A stretch of 64,000 nucleotides of DNA from VSJD01 sp041653875 (GTDB taxonomy: Bacteria; Verrucomicrobiota; Kiritimatiellia; JAAZAB01): assembly GCA_041653875.1 (NCBI GenBank), contig JBAZEM010000012.1:1-64000 (forward strand). The letters run 5' to 3'. Shown here piece after piece: positions 8,021-17,400 of the stretch. Below the pieces are notes generated by a model. The model saw nothing but the letters and a program-made list of their open reading frames with translations. It made no database searches and was not told the origin of the DNA. A program made the position numbers and the translations under genes. The number at the start of each line of letters is the position of its first letter. Position 1 is the first letter of the stretch.

Positions 8021-8656
8021 TCAATCCCAGCTCTTGATATCGTCCGACGTGTTGGTGCGGTCGGGGCCGTCCGACCACACGATCACCGAGCGTAATATTG
8101 TTCCACTGCCATCGGGTGCCGGATTGATCTTGTTGTCATAATTATCCACTTGAAAACGATATCTTCGCCACGTGCTCTCATCCGCCGAAGGGTCCGACCA
8201 GGGATCCAGCGCGCCATTGGCGACCGCATTGGTGTCGAATTCGTAAAAAACCATCTTGTCCGAGTTGCCGCCATTTAAAATATCAACCACCGGTTTAAGC
8301 ATCTCCGTACCCGCTCCTCCTCCAAAAGCCGCCGGCCATGCGCGATAATAATCCAGGTAGGCCTTGAAAGCGGTTTCCAGGTTTTTGACGGTGACCTTGG
8401 CCTTGGTGACTTTGGCCTTTTTCTGGATCGAAAAATAGGAGGGCACAATAATGCCCAGCAAAAGGGCGATGATCGAAATCACCACGAGCAGTTCGACGAG
8501 GGTGAAGGCGGCCAAAAGGCCGCCTGTTCTTCGTTCTTTGTTCTTCGTTCTTCGTTGAATAGTGATGCGTTCCTTATCCTCATTTTTAACCAAGAACAAA
8601 GAACCAGGAACGAAGAACTGGCCTGCGATTATAATCGTTCTTCGTTGAGTATTCAT
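8021..8656 (-). CDS. GspG-like pseudopilin with 50-residue repeat-derived leader
   Basis: A second GspG-type pilin. The leader (MNTQRRTIII... to ...ERRTGGLLAA) is followed by FTLVELLVVISIIALLLGII and 'KKAKVTKAKVTVKNLETAFK', then 'DYYRAWPAAFGG'. The C-terminal half holds a GspG-like 'LDPWSDP' segment. It has 211 residues. The leader contains the ERRT word twice, separated by residues from a different word run, as if two cassettes were inserted one after the other. No closer start codon exists between the repeats, so I keep 8656. Downstream, 7889-8020 contains a GCTCTCCGCTCTCC word run. Confidence 0.8.
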   Translation of the reverse strand: MNTQRRTIIIAGQFFVPGSLFLVKNEDKERITIQRRTKNKERRTGGLLAAFTLVELLVVISIIALLLGIIVPSYFSIQKKAKVTKAKVTVKNLETAFKAYLDYYRAWPAAFGGGAGTEMLKPVVDILNGGNSDKMVFYEFDTNAVANGALDPWSDPSADESTWRRYRFQVDNYDNKINPAPDGSGTILRSVIVWSDGPDRTNTSDDIKSWD

Positions 8657-8752
8657 TCGTTTCGCTCAAATTTATAACCGTTCACACCTTAAACGATTTT
8701 TCTCCGTTTTCAACGAAGAACCAGGAACGAAGAACTGATTTTCCACTATTCG

Positions 8753-9592
8753 CTATGGCGTCAATTTGTAATTAAGGCCGTTTGTACAAACGTACACCCA
8801 ATTCGAGCCCGACACCGGGTCAATCGCCTTGGGCCGTTGGACGGCATCGCCATAAATACCTGTCAATAAAACAGACATTTTTCCGCCGCCTTTCATCCGC
8901 CGCCACACACTCCATTGTATTTCATTTTCCGCGCCGCCTTCAACCACCAAGAAAACCACGTCCACAATCGGAAACTCCATGAATGGCCGCGCACCTTTCT
9001 CCAATTGCTTCAACATCAAGGGGTAGGTCAGAGAATAATCGATCGCCGGCAACGCAGTCTCGTTAACATCGTAAATAGTTTCCGTCAAGTTGGTGCCGCC
9101 AAAATTCACATTCGTTGAAGAGCTGATTTTGTCATGGGTATCGTAAACAGCGGGATAGTGACGCAGAACATCGGCAGAAGGCGCCGGCGGCGTAATCGGG
9201 TACTCGCCATAGACGGCCCGGTAGTCTTCCAGGGCGCTGTGAATTTTGGCCCGCATGACTGTCTGACGGGCCTCGTTGGCGCGGCGGATGGCATACCGGG
9301 AAAGCGGAAACGTGATGCCGGCGAGGATCGAGATGACCACAATCACGACCAAGAGCTCGACGAGCGTAAAACCAGGGGTCAGAGGCCAGAGGCCAGATGT
9401 CAGACTACGGACTGAGGCAGGACGACGGCCTGCCCGCAGAAGCCTTGGCGAAGGCGGAACGTCGGCCTGCCCGCAGAAGCCCTGGCGCAGGCCGGACGAC
9501 AGTCTGGAGAAGAGGGAAGACTGGCAATCGGGCTGACTTCTGACTTCTGACCTCTGACTTCCGACGATCGGCGCGCTTCGTTCGACATTCAT
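8753..9592 (-). CDS. Prepilin-type pseudopilin with 74-residue leader
   Basis: The mature part starts with FTLVELLVVIVVISILAGIT after a Gly, the preferred prepilin peptidase residue. It is followed by a GspG-like 'RRANEARQTVMRAKIHSALE' helix and 'DYRAVYGEYPIT'. The total is 279 residues. The start at 9592 has a strong ribosome binding site (AGGTGAGA). Its ATG overlaps the hepT stop in an ATGA, so this start is well supported and the long leader is truly translated. The leader is built from GTCAGAAGTCAGAGG words and a GCCTGCCCGCAGAAGCC element seen twice. It may be a regulatory or minor pilin of the same system. Confidence 0.82.
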   Translation of the reverse strand: MNVERSAPIVGSQRSEVRSQPDCQSSLFSRLSSGLRQGFCGQADVPPSPRLLRAGRRPASVRSLTSGLWPLTPGFTLVELLVVIVVISILAGITFPLSRYAIRRANEARQTVMRAKIHSALEDYRAVYGEYPITPPAPSADVLRHYPAVYDTHDKISSSTNVNFGGTNLTETIYDVNETALPAIDYSLTYPLMLKQLEKGARPFMEFPIVDVVFLVVEGGAENEIQWSVWRRMKGGGKMSVLLTGIYGDAVQRPKAIDPVSGSNWVYVCTNGLNYKLTP

Positions 9593-9951
9593 TTATTCTC
9601 ACCTTGATTCTGTTGCATATCGCGAACCATTTGTTCGATAATTGGTTTTACCAACGGAATGTCTTCTTTTACCGTCTTCCATATGACTCGGATATTCACG
9701 CCGAAGTATTCATGAATGAGTTTGTCGCGCATTCCGGCCATTTGCTTCCAAGGAACTTGCTTGTATTGATTCCTTACGCCCGCGGGGATTTTCTTCGCCG
9801 CCTCTCCCATCACTTCAAGAGCCCTAATAACGGCAAATATTGTCTTTTCGTCCTTCTCAAAATCCTCATAAGCTGGCGCCTCGGCAAACTGCTCTATTTT
9901 ATCTATCGCCTCAATCAGGTCCATCAGATAATCTTTATATTCTCTGATCAT
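9589..9951 (-). CDS. hepT: HepT-family toxin (DUF86, HEPN RNase)
   Basis: HEPN-fold ribonuclease toxin of the HepT/MntA module, 120 residues, all helical. RDKLIHEYFG contains the R-x4-H-x-Y active-site motif. The N-terminal 'DYLMDLIEAIDKIEQF' and 'EKTIFAVIRALEVMGEAAKKIP' are the typical family helices. The start codon overlaps the mntA stop (ATGA), and the stop overlaps the next pseudopilin's start in another ATGA. In this family the partner MntA AMPylates the tyrosine of the motif to silence it. Confidence 0.93.
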   Translation of the reverse strand: MIREYKDYLMDLIEAIDKIEQFAEAPAYEDFEKDEKTIFAVIRALEVMGEAAKKIPAGVRNQYKQVPWKQMAGMRDKLIHEYFGVNIRVIWKTVKEDIPLVKPIIEQMVRDMQQNQGENK

Positions 9952-10241
9952 GAATAAACCACTTCGTTCAAAACGTGCTTGCCGATTTGAGGTTTTAAGG
10001 CATTTTTCATCACCAAATCCACGTTAACTTTTAAAATAGTTTTTAAATAATTTTCCAATTCCACAAATTTAAACAGGCTGGGGTCCTCTTCGTACTCAAC
10101 GAGGACATCCAAGTCGCTGTTCTTGTTCTGTTCGTTCCGAATATACGAACCGAAAATACCGATTGCTTTCACCTGAAAGCCGCGTTTCAACTCCGGCTTA
10201 CATTGGGCGAGTTTTCTTTTTATCTCATCGACCTTTTGCAT
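9948..10241 (-). CDS. mntA: MntA-family nucleotidyltransferase antitoxin
   Basis: Minimal nucleotidyltransferase that neutralises HepT by AMPylation. The motif GSYIRNEQNKNSDLDVLV shows the G-S-x10-D-x-D signature with its catalytic aspartates. The N-terminal helix and 'VKAIGIFGSY' strand are standard. It has 97 residues from the ATG at 10241; the frame extends upstream to 10274 without a better start. First gene of an overlapping mntA-hepT-pseudopilin string. Confidence 0.92.
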   Translation of the reverse strand: MQKVDEIKRKLAQCKPELKRGFQVKAIGIFGSYIRNEQNKNSDLDVLVEYEEDPSLFKFVELENYLKTILKVNVDLVMKNALKPQIGKHVLNEVVYS

Positions 10242-10318
10242 TTTTCTATCCCCCCCATCCACAGCCTGCCCCACAACGCAATCCGTCGGCTGACGGATTG
10301 CAGGCGAGTCCGCCAGAA

Positions 10319-11365
10319 TTAGTAGAATAAATTGGTGCCAATCGCATTAGAACTGACCCAGCCGACGTGGCCATCCATGGCCACGTAATTGGCGCCATAC
10401 TCGCCGCCCTGGAGATGATAAAAACCCACTTCCGTCAGCCACCAGGCATTGGTCCACTTCGGGGTGACGTTGCAAACGATGCGATTATCGGGGCTGGTAA
10501 ATTTAAATGTTCCAGAGGGATGAGGGTTAAGAGACGCGTTCCAGCCTTCCTTGGCATTCCAGTCTATATAAGCAATGACATTGGCCGGGATGTCTTTAAT
10601 ATACCAGTTGCCACCTCCATATCTTGGGTTTATGGCATACGTGCTGAAGAAGGCGCTCAAGATCAGACTGCCCGCCTCATCATAACCGCTATTGGTGTCA
10701 CCCGTGTTCAATGGATTTGTACTCGAGATCCATCCGCCCTCAAAATCAGCCCTCACGAATGTATTGCCGCTCGTATCTTCGTATTCACCATTTCCCTTGA
10801 AATTCGGCGAATTAGGATCGAAGAAATTACCTTGTTTCTTTATCATCTGGAGCACAACCGGGCAAACTCGCACCGAGGCCTGCCCGGCCGAGAGCGACTG
10901 GATGGTAACATCCATGGGGAGGCGGCCGACTATATTGTAAAAGATAGGCGGGCCCACCGTGGCGGATGCGGCAGAGGCGTTTCGCGCCCATATCCCGCCT
11001 GTATAATAGCTTGCGGGAAGATTTATGCCGAACTTCCCTCCCGCTCCCGCGCCGCTCGCCTCACTCCCGGCGGACATATACTGCCCCATGGCAACGCCAT
11101 ACTGGCGGAGATTATTCTGGCATTGGGTGGACCAGGCCTTTTCGCGCATGTTGCGGATATTGGGAATCGCCAGCATGACCAGGGCCGCGATAATGGCCAC
11201 CACGACCATTAGTTCGACTAAGGTGAAGGCGGAAGACAGACGACTGAATGAAAAACGAAGCAAACGCCCAACGCCCAACGTCCAACGTCCAACGTCGAAT
11301 GTCTGAAGACTATCGGTTTGACATCTGGCTATAGTCGTTTTCCATTTTGCATTCATTTGTGTCAC
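10319..11365 (-). CDS. DUF1559-like prepilin-type protein (H-X9-DG type)
   Basis: Large PVC-style pseudopilin of 348 residues. A 46-residue leader ends RLSSA and is followed by FTLVELMVVVAIIAALVMLA, then 'REKAWSTQCQNNLRQYGVAM', which is the DUF1559 signature helix with Cys and Asn-Asn-Leu-Arg-Gln. The C-terminus has 'GEYGANYVAMDGHVGWV', the H-x-D-G-like signature of the group ('xVAMDGHV'). Part of the leader (FDVGRWTLGVGR) is encoded by CGCCCAACGTCCAACG words. Such proteins are abundant in Planctomycetota, Lentisphaerota and Kiritimatiellota and are of unknown role. It is the first pseudopilin gene of the leftward series. Confidence 0.8.
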   Translation of the reverse strand: MTQMNAKWKTTIARCQTDSLQTFDVGRWTLGVGRLLRFSFSRLSSAFTLVELMVVVAIIAALVMLAIPNIRNMREKAWSTQCQNNLRQYGVAMGQYMSAGSEASGAGAGGKFGINLPASYYTGGIWARNASAASATVGPPIFYNIVGRLPMDVTIQSLSAGQASVRVCPVVLQMIKKQGNFFDPNSPNFKGNGEYEDTSGNTFVRADFEGGWISSTNPLNTGDTNSGYDEAGSLILSAFFSTYAINPRYGGGNWYIKDIPANVIAYIDWNAKEGWNASLNPHPSGTFKFTSPDNRIVCNVTPKWTNAWWLTEVGFYHLQGGEYGANYVAMDGHVGWVSSNAIGTNLFY

Positions 11366-11476
11366 TCATCATAGAAGGAGGAGGAGGTCGATTAACTGTC
11401 CTCATGACCGCACAGGTTTCGTTTTTATTCGAAATTGGGCGTTGGACGTTTGCTTCTTTTGCGGCGGCTTCGCCGC

Positions 11477-14400
11477 CTACGGCCAGACGGGTCGGAAACC
11501 GGCGCCGGGCCAGGCCAGGACATCCATCTGCCGGTAGCCTGAGTTGGAAAGCCACAGGCGCCACATACCGAAGGCATCCCAGTAAATGGCCGGATCGGCT
11601 TTGCCGTCGCCATCGTAATCGCCGGGCACGGCCACCGTTCCGGCGTTACCCAAGCCCTGGGCCGAGGCCTCGGCATAATCGCCGGCGGAAAGCCATATCC
11701 GCCATGTGCCGGTGCTCGCCTGGAAAACGGCCGGATCCGTAATCCCATCGAGATCGTAGTCCGCCACAACGGGACGATACCCGGGCCCGCCCAAACCGCT
11801 CGCGGAGACCGGCGCATATTTCAAACTGGAGCGCCAGATTTGCCAACCACCCGTGGACTCCCGATAAACCGCCAGGTCGGCCTTGCCGTCACCATCGTAA
11901 TCGCCAGAAACTGGTTGCCAGCCAGGCCCGCCAAGACCCTGGGCCGCCGCCATGGAATACCCGCTCGCCGACAGCCAGGCCCGCCAGACGCCGTCACTTT
12001 CGCGATACACGGCCAGATCGGTCAAGCCATCGCCATCATAGTCGCCGGGCACAGGCTCAAATCCCGGTCCGCCGGCGCCGTAAGCGGACGCCATGGCATA
12101 ATTGCCGGCCGAGACCCATATTTGCCATGTCCCCGTGGATTCCTGGTAAACCGCGAAATCGGCCTTGCCGTCGCCATCGTAGTCGCCCATCACAGGCGTA
12201 AATCCCACGCCGCCGTGGTCCGTCAAAGTGAATCCCTGGGTGTACCCCTGGGGACCGAAAAACCAAACCTGCCAGGCGCCGGTGGATTCCTGATACATGG
12301 CCAGATCGGTGTAGCCGTCGCCGTTATAATCGTTGACCAGCAGGAGTCCCGCCGGCTGGCCGGCGCCGACCTTGATGACCCCGCCGTTACGGCTGACCGT
12401 GTTGTTGCTCAGGTTCGGATCCAGCCACTTGGTCGGCGCCGCATGCTGGATGTTCACAAAGATATAATACCAGCCCGGCACGACCACCGCGGGCGTCGCC
12501 AACGAGTCGCGCACGGCCTTGGGCAGGACCACGACCGCGCTGTTGCCGACCGCCAGCGGGAGGTTCACATTGGCGCCGCCAATCCACTTGGCGTCCACAT
12601 CCCCGAACACGGAATTGCTCGAGATGTAGAAGTTATAGGCCACCCGGTCATTCGGCGCGGCCATAGCCTGGACGCCGTAGTTCGTGACCCGGAAAGACAC
12701 CGCGTCCGGCGCGCCGCCCACGGCCATGCGGGTCGGCAGGAACACCAGGTCGGATACGCCGATATCCACCGGCCGCAACGCCCGATAGCCGCTGTCGGGG
12801 ACACTGAAGTCGCTGACGAACTGCGTGGTCTTGGCTTTGACCCAGTAATAATACAGCACGCCCGGCACGGAACCGGTATCGTCATAGGCGTTCGTGGGCA
12901 CGGCATTGACCAGGATCAACGCGGCGGCGCGGTCGCTGTTCGTGCCCCGCCATAACTCATAACTGGAGGCATTATCCGAAATACTCCAAGTCACGTAGAG
13001 ATGGTCCGCCGACACGCCGTCGCCGGCCGATACCGCGTAAGGCGGCGCCAGCGGCCGGTAGCCGGTGTCGAATCCGCTGTATTCGCCGGGACCGAACTGA
13101 CTGAGGCCGAACTGGTTGGCGGCTCTGACCCAGTAATAATAGCGCTGACCGGGCCGGGCATCGATATCCGAAAAAATCAGCCCGGACGCGAAACCGAAGG
13201 GAGCGCCCAGCGACCAGGGTGCATAGGCATCCTGGCGGAACACCTCGTAACTCGTGGCGTAAGCGGAGGCGTTCCACGTCACCGTCACGGGGCTATTTTC
13301 CGTGCCGTCGGTGGCGCTGACGTTCAGGGGCGGGTACGGCACGGTGCCGCCGATGGCCACCGGACTGCTGAAGACACTGGCGCCATTGCCGTTCTTGGAT
13401 CGCGCCCAGTAATAATAGGCGGCGCCGCGCGCGATGTCCAGGTCATCGTAATTGGTCAGGACCGTTTCATATACATTGACCGCCGAGGCCGAATCGTTCG
13501 ACAGACTGCGATAGATAACGTAACTCGAGGCCGCCGCTTCCGCCTCCCACGCCACCCTGACTTTATTAAGGTAGGCGCCGCGCGACGCGCTGACATTATG
13601 CGGCGGCACCAGCAGGCGCCAGCCGTAGGCCGCATCGCTGAATTCGCCCAGGCCGAACGCGTTGGTGGCCCGGACCCAGTAATACCAATACCGCAACGAA
13701 TCGGCGGTCGTGTCGTTGAAAGTCAGATCGTTGGTGACCGCCACAATGACACTGCCGGCGAGGTCATTGCTCGTGTTCCGATACACCACGTACATGGCGG
13801 CGCCCGTCGAACTGCTCCAGGCGACGTTCACCCAGCGGTAGTCGTTCGTGCCGGCCGTGATATTGGCGGGCACCAGGGGCGGCGTGCCGCCATAAACGCC
13901 GGCGCTCAAACCGCTTGTTCCGGCCGCTCCGTTACCAGCCTGCACCCAGTAATAATTGGTCAGACCGCGGATATCCGGCGCATTCGTAAAACTCGTGATG
14001 TTTGTGGTCGCCAACAGGACAGCAGTATTGGTGTCGTTAGTCATACTTTGCCAGAGATAATACATGGTCGCATTCGTCGAGGGATCCCACGTGATAACGA
14101 TTTCATTGGTGGGATTCCCCTTGCTGGCCGAAAGCCCCGTCGGCGGCAAGGGCGGCAAGCCGCCCAAGACGGGATCGCTGAAGTCGCTCAGGGCCGCCGG
14201 GGTCGCCACCCGGACGGAGAAATAGTAAATCTTGCCCGGCTCGATGTTGGTGCCGCTCGCGCCCACATAAGCGGTGTAATTGGTGCCAATCAAAGTCTTG
14301 AGCAATGTATTCGTGCCCGGCGCGTTTGTGCCGTTGAACAACTCATAATAATCGGCATTGGCATTCCCATCCCAGCTCAAATCCAACTGATCGCTACGGG

Positions 14401-17400
14401 CAATCCCAAGGCCCGTAGGTTTGAGGAATTGGGCCGCATCGAAGGAGGCGTTGCCGGTATGCAGGACGTCGTGCCGGACGGTGGGCCAGTTGGTTCGGAT
14501 CGTCGGCGCCGATCCGAAAATCGCATACAGATTATTTTCATCCGTCATGTAGATCGTGCCGTCGCGCTGGATCAGGGGCGAGTTATAATGCACAACTTCG
14601 TCCAACTCCAAGACCCAATTGGTGGTTCCATCGGGATTAAACGAATACAGACCCGTATTTTCCGACCCCACAAGAATGGCGCCATCGGCGGCAATCGTCG
14701 GGGAGGACTTGATCGTGCCGTCGGTCGCCCACACTTTGCCCGAGGAGCCGTCGGCATAGAACGAATAAAGATTGGTCCCGCCGCCGACATAAATCACGCC
14801 ATCGGCGCCGATCGTGGGGGCGGCATAAATCCGGCCGGCGGTCGCCCAGGTTTTCGACGTGCCGGTGTTGTTCGGATCGAAACCGTAGAGATTGGTGTCA
14901 CTGCCGATATAGACCCAGCCATTCGATCCGAACGTCGGGGAGGAATACGTAGGACCGGGCAAGTTCCACGGCGTAAGGATGCCACCGTTCGTCGCGACAG
15001 GATACAGGAGACCAGGCGATTGTGCATTGGCCGCAAAGATATTTCCATTTGTGGCAATGGCCGGCGATGAATAAATTGTATAGCCCAAGGGCGTGGACCA
15101 GCGTTGGACGGCATTGGTTGCGTTGTCCTGCACGGCATACAAGGAATTCCCAAAAGTACCGAAATAAATTGTGCCGTCATTGCCGATCGCCGGCGAACTG
15201 AATTCAGACCTATTATCGGCGCTCACCGTCCACATAATGCCGCCCGTCGGACTGATCGCCTGCAGGGAACCGGGTGTGTCCGTCGTTACATAAATGGTTC
15301 CGTTCGTGGAAACGGCAGGCGTGGTTCCCAATCCTTGTTCTTCCGTGCCGCCCAAATTCACCAACACACCCGCGCACGCCGTTTTCCAACGCTGGCGTCC
15401 TTGCGCATCGAAGGCATAGAGGTTGGTGCCGAACCCGCAATACACACTTCCATCCCAGCCCAGACTCGGCGAACCGGCCATGGCGGTATGTAATGTATTG
15501 GTGTCAAAAACCACCTGCCACTTTATCGAACCATAGGCCAGGCCGGCGCCCAACTTGGTCACGAACCCGTCGTCACTTGTCCGGCCGGCGCGGTCGTTAT
15601 TATAAGCGCGCAGGGTCGCGGGGAAATTGGTGGAGGCCGTGGCGCCGGCCGTAAACAGGGCAAAGCGATCGGCCTGCAGGGCCATGGCGTAGGCCGTGTC
15701 ATTGCCGCTGCCGCCTATGTAGGTCGAGGCGTTCAGCGTGACGCCGGTTCCAAAATATGACACGAATGCGTCACGCCCGCCGTTGGCGGTGGTGTCGTAG
15801 GCATTGGTCGTCACCGGAAATCTCGCGGAGGTCGTATAGCCCGCCACATAAATCCGCAAACTGTTATCGCTTGGACCGCTATAGGCGAGCACGGCGGCGG
15901 CCTCGTCGTCGCTCGTGCCGCCCAGATAGGTGGAGGCTATGATATTGGTGAGGGGCAAGTCCAGCCTTGTCAGGAAGGCGTCCTTGCCGCCCATGTATTT
16001 GTTCGTGTAGCCGGGGGCGATGAGATTGTTATCGGCGGGAAGGCGGGGGTAGTTGGTGGAGGTCGTGTAACCCACCACGCACACGATATTTGTGAAGGGC
16101 GCCACGGAAATCCCGTTGGCCACCTCGTTGTTTGTGCCGCCCAGGAACGTGGAGGCATCCAGATTGGTCAAGGCGACGGGCAAGCGGGCCACAAAAACGT
16201 CGCGGACGCCGCCCAGTTTATTCGTATAGCCGTTGATCGCGGGAAAGTTGGGCGAGGTCGTATAGCCCGCCATATAGACAAAATCGTTCGTGTCCAGGGC
16301 CAGTCCATAAGCGCCGTCGTCGTTCGTGCCGCCCAAATAAGTGGAGGCAAGGTTGGCGCTCAGGCCCGAATTGAACCGGACCACAAACGCATCGTTGGTG
16401 ACGGTTAAGCCCGCTGCGCGCGCCAGATTGGTCTGGTACGAATTGGCGCCGAATGTGTTGGCGATCGGGAAATTGGTCGAGGCGGTCAGGCCGGCCACAA
16501 AAACGTCCGGCGTCGATCCCGCGCTCAGCGCCAGGGCATAGGCCTGATCCAGATTCGTCCCGCCCAGATAAGTCGAGGCCGTCAGCGACGTCAGGTCGCC
16601 GGCAAGCACCGCCACAAAAGCGTCATAGGTTCCGCCCCCGTGAGCGGGATAGAGCGGATTCACCGTGGGAAAATTACGGGAGGCCGTGTAACCCGCCACA
16701 TAGACGTTGTCGTTATTGGTATTGACGGCCAGGCCCATGATTCTATCCTCGCTCGAGCCGCCTATGTAGGTGGCGGTCAGCAGGTTGGTGAGCTGGGGAT
16801 CGAACTTGGCGATAAAGCCGTCATAGCTGCCGCCGCTCCCATATTTGTTGGTGGCGGGAAAACCAACGGAGACCGTGTAACCCGCCACAAGCACATTGGT
16901 CTGACTATCCAAGGCCATGGCGCGAATCACATTGTTGCTTGTCGCGCCGATAAACGTGGAGGCCAGCAGGGGATCGATAACCAGCGGACGCGCGGCATCG
17001 AACGCGCCCACGCAAAAACCGACCTGGTCGCCCTCCAACGCATAAGCCACGCGCACGCTTTGGCGCTCCCCGTCCGCGTCGCTCTGGTAGGCCACCGGCG
17101 CCGTGAAGCGCACGGGGCCCAGGACGGTGCGCGCTTCCAGCTCGCCGGCGGACGTAATGCTCACGCCCTCGACGCCGGTCAGGCGCAGGGCAATCCGGGC
17201 GGGGTCCGCGCCGGGCGCGACGGTGAAAATCTTTTCGACGTTGTCGCCGGTGGCGCGCACTTCCAGGGCAATGCCCTCATAAACCTCGCCGAACCGCACC
17301 CCGGCAAACGAGGGGATATTGGCCTGCCAACGGCTGGGGTCGCTGCCGATGAACGAATTGATCACGGCCCCGGAACGCTCCGCGCCCGCGGGCAACCCCG

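Noticed and set aside
13001..15070. Long open frame of 689 codons on the plus strand opposite the giant exported protein
   Set aside because: It lies antisense to a clear repeat-domain protein, is Arg/Gly/His-rich as expected for the complement of GC-rich codons, and shows no family motif.
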